A stretch of 64,000 bases of DNA from Cladopsammia gracilis (taxonomy: Eukaryota; Cnidaria; Anthozoa; Scleractinia; Dendrophylliidae). The notes below the pieces were generated by a model, which saw only the letters and a program-made list of their open reading frames with translations, was not told the DNA's origin and ran no database searches. The position numbers were made by a program, and so were the translations under genes. Positions 1-11,720 of the stretch are shown here, piece by piece. Positions within the stretch are counted from its first letter, which is position 1, and the number at the start of each line of letters is the position of its first letter. The DNA is taken from positions 310,001-374,000 of the forward strand of contig JAJGOT010000432.1 in NCBI GenBank assembly GCA_022457155.1, given 5' to 3'.

Positions 1-1650
1 AGAGAGTTAAGGAGACTAGGAAGCCAAATTACAGTTCATCAAAATTGTCATTCTAGTGAACGTTAGTTTATGATTCTTCTTTTTCATCACTTTGGTGATT
101 TTTGTTCCTATATCAAGACAATAAAACAGGCTCCTGGCCGTACTCTTGAAAACACGATATATCAGCCGGGACAGTGTCCTTTTAAGGCGGGGGTACACGT
201 GAATTTGAATGCAATTGTAAGCACGCAAGAGCACCCCAAGTTGCTAGTGGACTTATAACTTAGTGTCCGTCTATTGATTATTAACTACAAATTCTAATTT
301 TAAAACTCCACTAAATCTTAATAATAATAATACATTATTGAAATTTATATTGCGCTTTTTAACATAAAATGATCAAAAGCGCATTACACTTTAGAAAACA
401 AAAGTAAATAAATTAATAAAAAATAAAAATAAAACTTATTGTCATAGAATTAATTAAAATAAACTAATAAAATTAAAATTAACTAATGATGTTCTATGTA
501 ACCAATAAAAAGCTAATTTAAAAACAGAATCATTTCTCTTAATTTCACCAATCCTTTGAGAAAAACTATTTCCTTCCAAACATACGCAAAAAACACCCAA
601 AAATTACAAAACAACCCATAACATAGATTCATGGGATGCGCATAGAGTTTTTGGATTGCTTAAAACTTGACGAGGAGAAATTTCCATTAAAGCCATGCAA
701 GGGGCGGGAAGTCTCCGTTTTATACTTTCGTGTGCGCATTCTTGGAACAACAAGCTAATTGTTTTCAAAGAATAATTTGTTTTGGCTGCAAGTGGGCCTT
801 CCAGGCCCCGGTTGTTCAAAACTTGGATAGCGCTATCCACCGGATAAATCACTGCCTCCAGTGGATAACACAATTGGTTTTGCTAACGCCTATCCACTGA
901 ATAGCGATTTATCCGATGGATAGCGTTATCCACCTTTTGAACAACCGGGGCCAGATAGGTAAGTTATGCTTGTAGTGTAGTAATGCTGTGAATAACACAT
1001 TGGATAAGTTGCAAAATGTTGATCTGTTACACGCCGATGAGATCTTACAGCGCGACGCGCCTTACCGGTCATAAACGTAGGCACACAACAAACGTTTTTA
1101 CAATTTTTCACGATATCATAGGTATAATTATTTCGTAACTGCTAATACGTGTGAAGCAATAAAGTGAATAAAATCTTCGTATTTTGTAACTAACTTCACA
1201 CTCCTGTGATAAACACGAAGGGACAAGATTATATTTGATCGTGCAAAACTTAGCAAGGAGGTGTGCCCGTCAATTGGATTCCAACTCTCTTGTTGGTCAA
1301 CTTGTACTGAAAAGGCCTAGGGTTGAAGGGTGCTCACAGTATAAGGTGCGTCGCACTGTAAGTTCTTAAGATTTTGACAGAAAATTCAAGACTTTTACGT
1401 CAAAATTCAGGCCTGTTCCGGAAGATATTGAGACTCAAAGAGTTTTTTCTTTAAAATTCATTATTTGACCGGAAAAATATTGAACCATAATTTGAGGGTG
1501 TGAATGGGGTTAACTGATTAGCGACAAAGAGCAAAAAATATTACTGACTACCGACAAAACGAGGAAAAAATTACCGACTAGCGACAAATAAATTCTAACC
1601 GACAACCGACATGGTCCGACGTTATATAGGGATGTTTGTATTCGTCCTCA
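1..1650. repeat. Duplicated segment, copy A (partner at about 33640-35600)
   Basis: The first about 100 bases, and then about 520-1480, match 33640-35560 with scattered substitutions. Shared stretches include the start AGAGAGTTAAGGAGACTAGG and a region with AACCCATAACATAGATTCAT. The part between about 110 and 520 differs from the partner; here it is very AT-rich and has no gene. No host exon was recognised. The partner sits directly upstream of gene B, so this may be a segmental duplication of that gene's 5' flank, but a dispersed repeat family would look the same. The segment may continue left of the window. From 1500 to 1870 I see nothing specific. Confidence 0.7.
805..951. mobile_element. 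MITE, 147 bp, 3-bp target duplication CAG
   Basis: The ends are inverted: GCCCCGGTTGTTCAAAA on the left and its near-complement on the right. The interior repeats the inverted ATAGCG/GGATAAATC motifs. CAG lies on both sides (802-804 and 952-954). The partner segment at 35040 has a single CAG and no element, which is an empty site. No coding capacity. The superfamily is not assigned. Confidence 0.85.
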
Positions 1651-1870
1651 GTAAGCAGAATATTTTGAGAACTTTTATGATCGAACCATGTATAGTTATA
1701 CTCTAAATGTACAACAGACTGCTTCTATTTCGAACTTCGGCTACCGTTAATCTTCCGAACTGAAGCCATTTAAATGTATAACAAAAGACAACAGGTTATT
1801 TTGTTTTTGTTTCAATTCTAATGTATTGGCTTTTGAATTAATTATATTTTCGCCTACTCACCAGTTGTAG

Positions 1871-2142
1871 GTATGGTAGGCGTGTTCAATTTACGCCGAA
1901 GGAGACATTCGAAGAACAACAAGCCTTACGCTGCATCAAAAACTGCGTTTCAGTTTGATAATCCCACGTACGCAGCCTGCGAAAAGCTTGAGGAAATACA
2001 GGAGAACGATTCTCCTTCGGCGGAAGATTCATTCAGTCAAGAACGCATTGATGGTCCGGAAGAGCACTTGGCTAAGTATGGTGAAGTTAACCCATTTTAT
2101 GATTTCACTGTGCAGCCACCTTTGGTAGAGGGTCTAAAATAG
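1871..2142 (+). pseudogene. Terminal exon of a probable membrane-receptor gene, interrupted by a transposon
   Basis: An acceptor-like AG at 1869-1870 precedes an open frame that begins VGVFNLRRRRHSKNNK, a basic stretch typical of the cytoplasmic side of a transmembrane segment. It continues to QFDNPTY, an FxNPxY motif (known in LDL-receptor-like tails as an endocytic and PTB-domain ligand), then an acidic Ser/Glu-rich stretch and NPFYDF. The frame now stops at 2140-2142, but the last codons (EGLK) lie inside an inserted element starting at 2129. The displaced original end appears to be 5054-5085. Upstream exons, including any membrane segment, are outside the window or not recognisable. The gene family is not identified. 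The allele may still make a protein with an altered last few residues. Confidence 0.5.
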
Positions 2143-2714
2143 GGTTTCCCAATCCCGCTTTCCGCCACTCTTTTTTCCTTCATCCCGCCATCCCGCTTGC
2201 TTCGAACGTGTCATCTCGATCCCGCTTCCAAAATACTTTTTTGGCGTGACAAGTCGCAGTTTTTAACGGACGAGACGCGATTTCCGCGGGCTAATGCATT
2301 ACGACCTCGGTGTTTGTTTACGGTCAACAGCAGCAGTCAGTTTAGTTTGGTAAATTTATCCGTTTTTGAGTAAGTGTTGAGGAGCCAAATAAAAGTTTTC
2401 TTTATCGGAGAACAGCGCGCGGACCATGACGAAGGCCCTCCATCACACCAAACTTCAAAATGTAAAATTTAAAAAACAAATTTCAAAACACGCCTACTAC
2501 ATAGGGGTTACCCAATACCCACGAAATCTGATAGAGATAGTTGTATGGAATATGCGGGGTGCGAATTGCGGAGTGCGGAGTGTGAAAAACGTGGTGTGGA
2601 AAACGAGGAGTATGAAATATGAGGAGTGGGGAAAATGTGGAATACGTATTTTTGAGGAAAAACAAAATATAAGGTAAAACTAAACTATTTTTTTTTTCTT
2701 CAAGGCAACTTTTG

Positions 2715-2875
2715 CAAGTTTCACGTGACGTCACGGCGGCCATATTGGTGTCCCAAAACAATGAAATGGCGGCCATGTCGGTGTCCCAAACGAATCCTAT
2801 GGGACTTAAGCTCTATTCTTATTCAAGCATTTGCTGTTTTAGTACTCCAATATGGCCGCCCGTCACGTGAGTGAA
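2715..2875. repeat. Short inverted-repeat (MITE-like) element
   Basis: TCACGTGACGTCACGGCGGCCATATTGG at 2721-2748 is mirrored by CCAATATGGCCGCCCGTCACGTGA at 2847-2870, with a tandem pair of GGTGTCCCAAA between them. Related GGCCGCC palindromes occur at 39421-39595. Confidence 0.6.
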
Positions 2876-2899
2876 AACACTCTATAAAAATGCCGGAAT

Positions 2900-2900
<1 letters not shown>

Positions 2901-2931
<31 letters not shown>

Positions 2932-2934
2932 ATA
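2901..2934. repeat. (AAAT)n microsatellite
   Basis: About eight tandem AAAT units. Possibly the tail of a retroelement; a similar run (TTTA)n occurs at 39958-39996. Confidence 0.9.
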
Positions 2935-4140
2935 GGAATTTTAGTGGAATCCACCAGGTGAAATTTCAGTGTTGTTTATAGAGTGATTTTACTTCAACTG
3001 TGAAATAGAAACTATTAGTTAGTGTGTAACACTATCTATCACTATCTATTACAGTAGCGCTAGACCTTGATAGAATGAATCACAATCTAACAATTAGTGT
3101 GTGATAGTCCAAATTAAACAAAAGAAAACAATGGAATTATTGTCCAATAGTGCGTACTATTCTACTAACTATTTCACGGGTTAACTGTAATCGCTCTAAT
3201 ATTCGAGGATAATAGAAACTGATACGAAGTACTACGGCGTAAAATCCTACTATCTATTTCACAGATGAAGTAAAACCACTCTATCTCAAAAGAGTTGGTA
3301 TTTTCATACATGCATACATTTCATACCATTACAACTTTTCGAACTTAATTCTGCGGCAGTAGCATTTTGAGTAGATAGAGCACGTTTTGAAGCCGCGCCG
3401 GCATTCTTTCGTTTCGAAATCTGCGACGATATTGTTTGCATAGCGTTTGGGCAATGTGCATTGCTCAATTACCACTGCTTCAATTCAGGGCTGTCTGGAA
3501 AATGTTACTAGGGAGAATTTTCAATTTCATGGCAATTTTATATAATACTTGAAAGTGGAATATGGAAAATGTGCGTGTTTGGAAGAATTACTGAAGGTGA
3601 CTCTCTCTATTAGGGAACTGTTTCCGATCACAAATCAAATTGTGATCTCCAAGTACCGGGGCATTGGTTTACAGCGCTGACTTTACGAACATTTATTATC
3701 ATCCTAACTTCTTTCATTTTTAGCGCAAAAACCCAATGTTAAACGGACTTTTATTGAGCAGTCCATTTACAGAGTGCCGGATTTTCTCCAATCTGAAATG
3801 CTATAACAATATGATTTAAGTATAAATATCTGCAGTTAAGAGGATTTATAGGCTGTTCTCTGTATGCATGTATGAAAATACCAACTCTTAAGATAACAGC
3901 ACTGATTCCGGCATTTATATCGGAGATTGTGAATTTCACTGAAAACTTGCAAAAGTTGCCACGTAGAAAAAATTCTTTAGTTCAGTTTTACCTTATATTT
4001 TACGTTTTTCCGAAAAATATGTAATCCTCAGATCATTTTCCACACTCCTCATTTTCACACCCCGCGTTTTCCATACTCCTCGTTTTTCACAGTCTGCACT
4101 CCGCACTCCACACAGTGCATATTCCATTATCCATTTCCGA

Positions 4141-4310
4141 ATTGCCCATAATACACTTTGTTTGCCCCCCAAATTTTGCGTAAACTATTGTTTGTAAATG
4201 CTCTTGGGGGAACTGCATATTCCCAAGGACATTTCAAAACAATAGTTTATGCAAAATTTGGGGTGGGGGGGGGGGGGGGGGAGGGGCAAACAAAGTGTAT
4301 TATGGGCAAT
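4141..4310. mobile_element. 170-bp foldback MITE with an internal poly-G tract
   Basis: ATTGCCCATAATACACTTTG at the left end is exactly mirrored at 4291-4310. The palindrome continues inward as TTTGCCCCCCAAATTTTGC against its complement, with one arm expanded into a run of about 17 G. Non-coding. Confidence 0.8.
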
Positions 4311-4337
4311 CAGTCGAAAATAGAGAATACAACTGAT

Positions 4338-4620
4338 AGAGGTAAAATCTATCAAAAATGAAATTCAAAGAAAGGAAACATGTGCTTAAACAGGACGAGA
4401 AAACACAAAAAGCAATGCCGCCCTTTGTGGCACAATACCGGCCATCAATGGCAAATCTCAAACAAATTTTAATGTCTAAATGGCACACAATACAGAACCA
4501 ACCACTGCTACGACAAATCTACAAAGAACCACCCATGATGTTTTTTAAAGAAAGGCAAATCCTTTAAAGATACACTCCTTAGAGGAAAAATATAAAAGGT
4601 GTCAAATAAGTGTCACATCG
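4338..4620 (+). pseudogene. PLE protein fragment (linker between RT and GIY-YIG)
   Basis: The frame at 4358-4567 reads ...AMPPFVAQYRPSMANLKQILMSKW... and ...QPLLRQIYKEPPMMFF..., then shifts frame to ...KDTLLRGKI. This matches the layout of the intact PLE in this window (PFVVTFNPALPNI... then RDILVRAK). It is short, frameshifted and has no RT or endonuclease motifs, so it is a dead remnant. Confidence 0.65.
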
Positions 4621-5053
4621 GAATTGTTTGTGCGGCCTGTCACCCCTTGCTACTTCCTGTTTTAGCATTTTAATGCGTTCCTTGAGACAAGATTGCGACA
4701 CCGTGACAGGTGCTTATTCGGAATGATAAAGATTAGGACTTCTGAAATGATTTCAAAGTTAAGACAGGATAGAAAGACGGTTAAAAAATCACCTATGTAA
4801 ACATCCAAACTTGTCTTCCTTCACGGAATCGTGAAATATCTAACGAGTGCATTGTCGTCATCCATCCCGTTTCCCACCTGGAAAAATCAAGAATTCCCGC
4901 GTCCCGCCATAAAAATAACGAACTTCCCGCGTCCCGCCCGCCTCTAACCATCTCGCATCCCGCCTTCAAATTTTCTTTCATCCCGCATCCCGGCAGCGAA
5001 AAAAGGCTTATCCCGCATCCCGCCACTCGCCTATGTTAGGCCCTCTTTGGTAG

Positions 5054-5085
5054 GTGATCCTGATATCGCAGATCAGACCGTCTAA
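5054..5085 (+). pseudogene. Displaced 3' end of the receptor terminal exon
   Basis: If the 2.9-kb insertion and one copy of its target duplication are ignored, the frame at 2128 continues here for ten more codons (GDPDIADQTV) to TAA at 5083-5085. This is an inference from the exact target duplication; the family is unknown, so conservation of this end could not be judged. Confidence 0.5.
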
Positions 5086-7200
5086 TATTCCTTGCAATTG
5101 CCCATGACAGACACTATTATCTTAAAAAAAAGTGATCTCAGTATGGTAACCCAACTAAGTTCTTTCTCTTGCTTTCAAAACAAAGGATTAAATTTGTTTA
5201 ACATACTTATTTTCGAAAGATGATTAATTTTAGATCTTCACTTTTCAATTGGTTCATGTTTTTTACAGTAGCTGCAATAGTTTCTGTCACGGGAAAAGGC
5301 CTTTCACAGAACTTGATCACGTGACGCATGCTAATCATACAAAAGGTAGTGACAAATTAAAAAAAAGATCGCTTTTATAAGAGATAATTAACTTAGGCTG
5401 GATGGATTAATGGAGCGAAAAAAATGAATGAAGTTATATTAGTCTATAAGAGAAGCATATATAGGGTTAGAAAAGCTCAACGGAGTGAGTGATTTTTAAA
5501 AATTTACCATCGGCTGCATTAAAGACGAACACGCCAAGTGAAAAAATGACAAAAATGGCATGATTGGTAATCAAGCAGCTGGCCCGTTACTTAAATTTTT
5601 TTAACTCCAAGTGATTTTTATCTTATAACTTATGTCCTTTACATAATAAGGAACTGGTTATTACCCAAGTTTTAATTAAACTGTGATTATCCATAGGTAA
5701 TATAAATCCTTTTAGTATTAAACGAAGTTAACTCATCGAAATCATGCCTGTAAGCCAAACTCAATTCCGATCGACAGTAAAGTGTGTTAAATTCAACTAA
5801 CAGAACTGTCACGTCACGTTTAATTTGATCCCCACTCAGGTCATGTTTAGTTTTTACCACACGTGTTCACTTTTAGATGCCACCGATGGTGAATTAAATT
5901 TTCATCTTTGAGTCATGAGTTGGCCAGTTGCAAGAATTTGCAGTAGTCAAGCCCTTTTTTTGTTTAAGAAAATTTGGTCACAAGGGGCTAATTTTCAAGT
6001 TCAAACGACCAGGATGAAAATGAATTGCATGCAATTTGAAATGATGGACAAACGTTTTTAATTATTTTCCTGTGTCTTAAAACTAGGACTTATTGTTCTT
6101 AGAGCGTTTCGTGTTTCAGCAAGATAGTATTTTTAGTAGGTTTGAGCAATCTATCATGGTACCATCATATGTCTTTACAAATCACAGAGTTCGTAGTTAA
6201 CGATCCCTCGAAAGTAATCAGTGACCTCAAGTAATTAATGAGTACACAGAAGCTGCCGGGTGAGAGAAGCATGAGAGAGTTTTTGATGCACAGAATGATA
6301 AAGAAACTGCCTGGAAAAAGATTCATGTCCCAGATCATATTTTCTTGTTTCGACTGATTTCGCGGCGCACATTTCACTGAGCGACCTCCTCAAACTGAAT
6401 AATTAATAACAGGCTGCACATCGGCAGTTATCCGGCGAGGGCCGTTACTTAGAACTTTGCGGTACCATTTGCGCCAGGTAAAGGCGCAACAGAGAAAAGT
6501 GTTAAACGCCTTCTTAAAAGGTGTTTTACACTAGTGGTTTAAAAACCACCAGTTTAATATGTGACTCGGATTTCTGCATATTTTTCTGCATGTTAGAAAA
6601 ACAAACAACCAGGGTTTAATAGAGTTTAGAGCTCTAACTATCAGATCTAATAAGTGGAGGGTTCCAAAGTTCCAAAATGGATAAAAAGAAGCTCTAGGTC
6701 AACATTGTATTACTTGAACTCCAATCAGCAGTTTTGTCTGGGCTCCAAAGTCATGGCGCTGATTTTCGTAGCCGTTCGTATAATTCCTGGTTTGGTACCC
6801 CGGTAATCTAATATTACCACCATCAGAGTTATCCCAAAACCTTTAACGGTATTAAGATAAACTATGACGGGATATGAAAGCCCCGAAGACGCCAACGAAA
6901 CAAGATTCACCCGGTGTTTTTTTTTAGGAGTCCACCCGGGATGCAGAGTTCAAGGAGTCCTGGAATCCCTCCCCCCTCCGCCCCTCCCTTTGGTCCCTGA
7001 GCAACATACTTTTGAATTTTCTAAATAATCGTTTTAGTCTTTAGTTATATGCTATGCATGGCATTTTTTTAGCAGAAATCCTAGATAAGCCGCTGCTTCA
7101 ATACATAATTACATAATTAATAATTAATTAATTAACAATGTAATAATTACATAATTAATGTATTTGCTAAGACTAAGCTCGACTGTTGTCAGGACGGTCT
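5086..7200. other. No gene recognised
   Basis: AT-rich sequence, possibly including the 3' untranslated region of the interrupted receptor gene. Only short random frames occur. At 7100-7165 there is a run of TAATTAAT-type words just before a minisatellite. No RNA gene or clear transposon end was found. Confidence 0.5.
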
Positions 7201-7365
7201 TGATATACCAGAGTGGCTTTGATGGTTATTGCTTGATATACCGAAGTGGCTTTGATGTCTTTCGTTTGATATACCGGAGTGGCTTTGATGGCTACCGCTT
7301 GATATACCGGAGTGGCTTTGATGGCTATCGCTTGATATACCGGAGTGGCTTTGATGGCTATCGCT
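7201..7365. repeat. 33-bp minisatellite, five units
   Basis: Five consecutive 33-bp units, each beginning TGATATACCGGAGTGGCTTTG. Because 33 is divisible by 3, the array stays open in several frames on both strands and gives artificial repetitive peptides. There is no evidence that it is translated. Confidence 0.95.
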
Positions 7366-8560
7366 TGACTTATTAAAATGCGTTAACCATATTGATACCC
7401 GCTTTAGCCTACCCAAAAGGTATCTTCTTATTGCCTGACGATCATATTTTTGGTACCTGCCTTTGTCAATTGTGAAGTAATTTTTAGATCTATTTCACCA
7501 TTGATGTTGGCAAGAGGAAAGTTCCACATCTATCGGGTGACTGTTACAATTCTGGTCATTTCATTACATGTATCTCAGGCATCGATTTCTTACTTGAGAG
7601 TTTTATTTTTTTAAGCCGCTGTGTGATTTTTTTTTGGTCAGTAAAATCCTTTTCAAAACTGAAAGATTTACACAGACGGTACCGCTGCTGTAACTCTATC
7701 AAGACCAGCTATTCAACACTGTGCTTAGTTTAGAACGGTTTGAAATTGGGAAAGGCAATAGCCGAGCTTAGCGTTCTTAAAAGAAAAGTGATGTGTGTTT
7801 TATTAAATTGAACACGACCCTACCAGTTATACTGTTTGCATTTTTTTGTCGTGTACAAATAAAAAATTAACGTAAAAAATAAAACAATATCACAAAAAAA
7901 AAAAACAAGTTTAACGTAGCTATACAGAATGTCATGTTTTTTTTTATATCCATCAGATTTGTATTCATTCCTGACATTGTGTAGTCAGCTGTTTTCTTTG
8001 TAAAACTAATTAAAGGTGTTGGGTAGATAACTTGTGTCTATTATGGGGTGATCTACTATGGCAACTGGGGAATTTGATGAGAAATCTTCACAAAAGATCC
8101 CGAACACTACATTTAGGTTTCGCGCCATTATTGTTTATTCCACAACATCGCACCACAGCTGGTACCACTACAGCTAAAACTGTTTTTTAGAAGGTTGGTG
8201 CGGTGAAATAAAAAAGCTAGTTTGCAAAAATAATACTGCATGGTATTTGCTTTCCCCATGTTTCTATTCTACTGGGCTCCATTAAAATTGCGCTTTCTTG
8301 TTATGTTCAATATACAGCTATTTCAATAAACGTTGTCGGAAGAAAGCTCAAAGCCAAGATCGCAATATAGCATGGGTAGTTGTAAAAAGCCATCCAAGAT
8401 TCCGGTTGTCAGTGCGGGTGCGACGGAAAATGGGCGACAGCACTAAAGACGTTTGCCTCCATTTTTTAAAGGAGAGTAACAAAAACAGACACGAATCATC
8501 TATTGCCTTCAAAACGTTCCTTTTATTTGACAGTGTGGAGAGATAAAAGCGTAAGGGAGT
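7366..8560. other. No gene recognised
   Basis: Non-coding AT-rich sequence. At about 8285-8335 there is a diverged copy of the dispersed word ATTGCGCTTTCYTGTTRTG...TCAATATA that also occurs at 10607, 10998 and (inverted) 17105-17155. Confidence 0.5.
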
Positions 8561-8564
8561 TTAA

Positions 8565-9030
8565 AGGCTGGTTCTCATATAATCGTCCCGGTCGTCCGAG
8601 TCGTTTCAAAAAGTGCACGGACGATCGGGACGATTATATGAGAACACTTCTGAGACGACCCGGGACGATTGCAAACGATCCGGACGACTGGGACGATCGT
8701 GATCGCTTGGATAGGACTGTCTTCTATCCGGAAGACTGGGACGATCGTTAAAAATCGGGGACGATCATATGAGAACTACTCTCAGGCGACCGGGACGACT
8801 GAGGCGATCGAAGCGACCCAAATCTACCCCAGAATGCAGTATTATTGCCCAAACATGTTGTCGGACACAGTTTACGACTGCGCTATTGACGTTCGAGACG
8901 ACCGGGACGATCATATGAGAACCCAAATCCGCCGCTTGAGTCGTCCCGATCGTCTGAGTTGCGTTTGCAAAAAACTTTTGAAACGACTCGGACGACCGGG
9001 ACGACCGGGACGATTATATGAGAACCAGCC
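8565..9030. mobile_element. 466-bp MITE with TTAA target duplication
   Basis: TTAA flanks both ends (8561-8564 and 9031-9034). The inverted ends read (A)GGCTGGTTCTCATATAATCG. The interior is a succession of direct and inverted GGACGATCGGGACGAT and TATGAGAAC motifs, so the whole element can fold back. TTAA duplication is typical of piggyBac and Kolobok superfamilies; which one is not decided. Non-coding. Confidence 0.8.
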
Positions 9031-9210
9031 TTAAGCAGCCACGACGGCGGAGGCAGCGAAAAAAGCTGAAAACAATCGGTTTTAAAAGCAAAAACAATGC
9101 ATCTGCACGTGCGTTTTACATTTTGATACATTTCTTTGCCGTTCACTGCAAAACAACAACTTCAAATATCAAATTATAGGTTTTGTGAAGAACATTAACA
9201 CACGGCGGTT
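9031..9210. repeat. Dispersed repeat R1, first copy
   Basis: The sequence from TTAAGCAGCCACGACGGCG through CTGCACGTGCGTTTTACATT to about 9210 recurs at 54838-55018 with moderate divergence. No coding capacity; probably an old transposon fragment. Confidence 0.8.
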
Positions 9211-9509
9211 AAACAAACTAAACAAACTGGAACAACTGCAAAGTAGTTTAAAATAGAAGTAATCCTTGGTGTTATTGTCGAGGTTGCTTAAGCTCCCTAT
9301 TGTTGATTTTTGTGAATTTATGCATGAAAATGCCATACTACCTTGCGGTCTTGGCTTGTAGGCTTAAAGCTTTCATCCGTTACAACGTTACTTGAAATGG
9401 CTGTATATGAGAAGAAATAAGAACCGGCAAAGCCGGAGAAGGAAGGATACATTTACCCATTCTGCGCAATTAATAAATAAGAAGCACTGGAATAAAACCA
9501 ACAGACTAA

Positions 9510-9900
9510 GGCTCCGTCCACACTAATGCGTTTTCGTTTGAAAACGCATACTTTTTTTATCCGTTTTTACCGATTGTCCACACTAAAACTATCTAAAACG
9601 GAGATGTTTTTATCTACGAAAACGGGGGTCTTCGAAAACGCTTTTCAGAGTGGAGCCTTTTGAAAACGCAGGTCTATCGTTTTAGTGTGGACGGCAAAAA
9701 CGGCAACTAGTAACGCGTAGTATCGCTGACGCAATTGGAGCATGCGTATTGAACAGAAAAAAACGTCCGAGCAGAGCCTGGTGATGAAAACTCATCTTTG
9801 GATCATCGTTTTTCAGCCGCTAGTGGACGCAGATCTTTTCATCCGTTTTCGGGGAACCAAAAACAGAGGTTTTCAGAAACGCATTCGTGTGGACGGGGCC
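9510..9900. mobile_element. 391-bp MITE, 3-bp target duplication TAA
   Basis: The ends GGCTCCGTCCACAC... and ...GTGTGGACGGGGCC are inverted, with TAA on both sides (9507-9509, 9901-9903). The interior is rich in AAAACG/CGTTTT words. A 3-bp TWA duplication fits PIF/Harbinger. A related element lies at 38042-38442. The about 300 bases before it (9211-9509) show nothing. Confidence 0.85.
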
Positions 9901-10458
9901 TAATACCGATACATGTAGAAGGGCAACCGTCTTGTAGTTTGCAGAATTTAAGTAACAATCCGTGTAACACAACTAGGCAATCCTCTATTGTTCAGCGGCA
10001 TTTTGCTTTCCCCACATAAGAATGTTTAGATTTTCGTATTGAGAATACAACAGCCTATGGACAACATGGTTTTGAAATAAAATTTACCGAAACTGAATTT
10101 TTAAGCGATGTTTCTTTTGTGTTACAAGATTTCATCCAATCGTGAGACTCCAAAACAATGACCAAGAAAGACTTCTAATTTTCCATATTTCCCACATAGA
10201 ATTTTTGTTGCATTGAAACTCACAATAGTTTTCACTTCCACTTTTAGTTTTCACTAAAAGGGAATCATTTAATAAACTAGAGAGAAATAAATGCGCTACC
10301 TGATGAAGTGATGGTAGATTTTCATGTTTTAGCCAATGAGGTGGACGGTTTCAACAATAGTACAATTAACATCTTTCTGCATTCCTTGCCGTTAGGTTGC
10401 CTACTTCTTACTAGGACCATTTCTTAAATCAGTTTAAGAAATTTATAGTTGCTTAATA

Positions 10459-11110
10459 ATTAAGCAACTATAACAATAGTAACACTGAATAGAGAATGTC
10501 AATAACATCTGATGATAATTGCTTGAAATAAGAGGTCCTAAAGAGCTGCGTGGTATCTGAGCGCTTTTGATGTTTGTGTTTATTCTATTCGGCCCATGTT
10601 TCAATTGCGCTTTCCTGTTGTGCTCAATATAGTTGAGCAAAAGGAAAAGGAAATGGAGACTGTGGAGAAAATGGAAGTGAAACATTTTGCTCCATTGGAC
10701 TTAAACAAAAGGAAAGAGACCCACTTATGCATACTTACTGAAACGCGACGACATTTCATCAGCTTCATTAGGTGTTTGGTTTTGTAAATCATATTTTTCA
10801 TCTTGAAATTACGCACCCAAAATATGCCAATATGCCACAATGATGGCTGCAAACAGAGTGATTGTAAAATAGTATATTTTGCTAAATGATAATTACACAA
10901 CTATAACAATAGTAACAATAGAGAATGGCAATAACATCTGATGATATAGGATATTTGCTTTCAATGTTTGTGTTTATTCTACCGGACCATGTTAAAATTC
11001 AGTGCGCTTTCCTGTTGTGCTCAATATAGTTGAGCAAAAGGAAAAGGAAATGCAGCAATTGAGGAAAAGAAAGGAAGCATTTTGCTCAATTAAACTTCAA
11101 CAAAAGGAGG
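10459..11110. repeat. Tandem duplication of an about 440-bp dispersed repeat
   Basis: 10459-10700 and 10896-11110 align (CAACTATAACAATAGTAACA..., then TTGTGCTCAATATAGTTGAGC and AAGGAAAAGGAAATG). A further partial copy lies at 14338-14440 on the far side of the Crypton-like element, so that element probably inserted into this repeat array. The 9901-10458 stretch to the left shows nothing specific. Confidence 0.75.
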
Positions 11111-11289
11111 AGGATTGCGAAATGCCCCGCAACTCCCGAAAACTCGTAAACATGTGTCGAAATGCTTTGTATAACGTGGCATAACACAGGAGGCACTATT
11201 GTTATTCCACGAGATGCAAACAAGTTGCGGGGTATTCTGCAGTTTTGCCCCTTGGAGTGATAATTATATATAGGATAATGCCTGAGCTC

Positions 11290-11355
11290 CGAGGCCTTCT
11301 TAAAAATAATGACCGAGCGCGTAGCGCGAGGTCATTATTTTTAAGAAGGCCGAGG
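11290..11355. repeat. Perfect-stem hairpin
   Basis: GGCCTTCTTAAAAATAATGACC (11293-11314) is mirrored by its complement ending at about 11352, around a GAGCGCGTAGCGCGA loop that is itself palindromic. Related AATAATGACCT words occur at 14185-14250 beyond the Crypton-like gene, so the hairpin may belong to that element's ends. Confidence 0.7.
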
Positions 11356-11598
11356 AGCGAGGGCATTATGTGATTTAATGCACCTTTCCATTGTTTTAGA
11401 ACAAGGGAAGCCAAGAATAGCTTGAATGGTTTGCTAATTAAAGAGTCGAGAAACACTGTATGAAATCCGTTAGGATTTGCAGCCCTCATGTATTACAATT
11501 TGAATATCTGCCTTTTCTCAAGGGGTTTAGTGTTTGTAGGCTTTTCTTTCAGTTTCAGTTCCATAACGTTTTAGTCGATATTGCTTTTACTGCCAATA

Positions 11599-11720
11599 TG
11601 TCCAGTTATTTGGAAAAACGTTCATTCGAGATGATGAGCGATGGTTTAGATGATTTGTTGTCGCAGGCGGTGGATGAATGCGAAAAAGAAGAGGTAGTTT
11701 TAGACGACGGTCTCTATTAA
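11599..11720 (+). pseudogene. Possible N-terminal piece of the Crypton-like protein
   Basis: The frame MSSYLEKRSFEMMSDGL continues with an acidic stretch to a stop at 11718-11720. It has no recognisable domain. Its position, orientation and the shared flanking inverted ends suggest it belongs to the recombinase gene split by the PLE, but the join cannot be reconstructed with certainty; it could also be a chance frame. Confidence 0.35.

Larger units (their letters stand above)
2544..4127. repeat. Inverted-repeat element with about 145-bp arms
   Basis: The arm at 2544-2690, full of GGAGTGYGGAGT-like and GAGGAGT words, is the reverse complement of 3980-4127. A second, inner inverted pair is about 3290-3325 with 3863-3890 (AAGAGTTGGTATTTTCATAC). 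This is a foldback-type element inside the larger insertion. The 1.3-kb interior has no coding frame of note. Confidence 0.7.
2129..5044. mobile_element. 2.9-kb TIR transposon inserted in the receptor exon
   Basis: The target sequence CTTTGGTAG is duplicated exactly at 2120-2128 and 5045-5053. The ends are inverted and imperfect over 15 bases: AGGGTCTAAAATAGG at the left; reading inward from the right, AGGGCCTAACATAGG. Both subterminal zones are rich in CCCGC words (2145-2235 and 4860-5030). An 8- to 9-bp duplication fits hAT- or Mutator-like elements. There is no transposase frame, so it is non-autonomous. It carries other repeats: a long inverted repeat, a 170-bp foldback and a PLE fragment. 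No gene is seen between these. Confidence 0.8.

Noticed and set aside
7158..7416. Repetitive proteins on both strands (YRSGFDGYRLI-type)
   Set aside because: A 33-bp minisatellite keeps frames open by chance; no start, splice or conservation evidence.
8503..9146. Asp/Arg-rich overlapping frames (DDRDDHMRT-type)
   Set aside because: They come from direct repeats within the TTAA MITE at 8565-9030.
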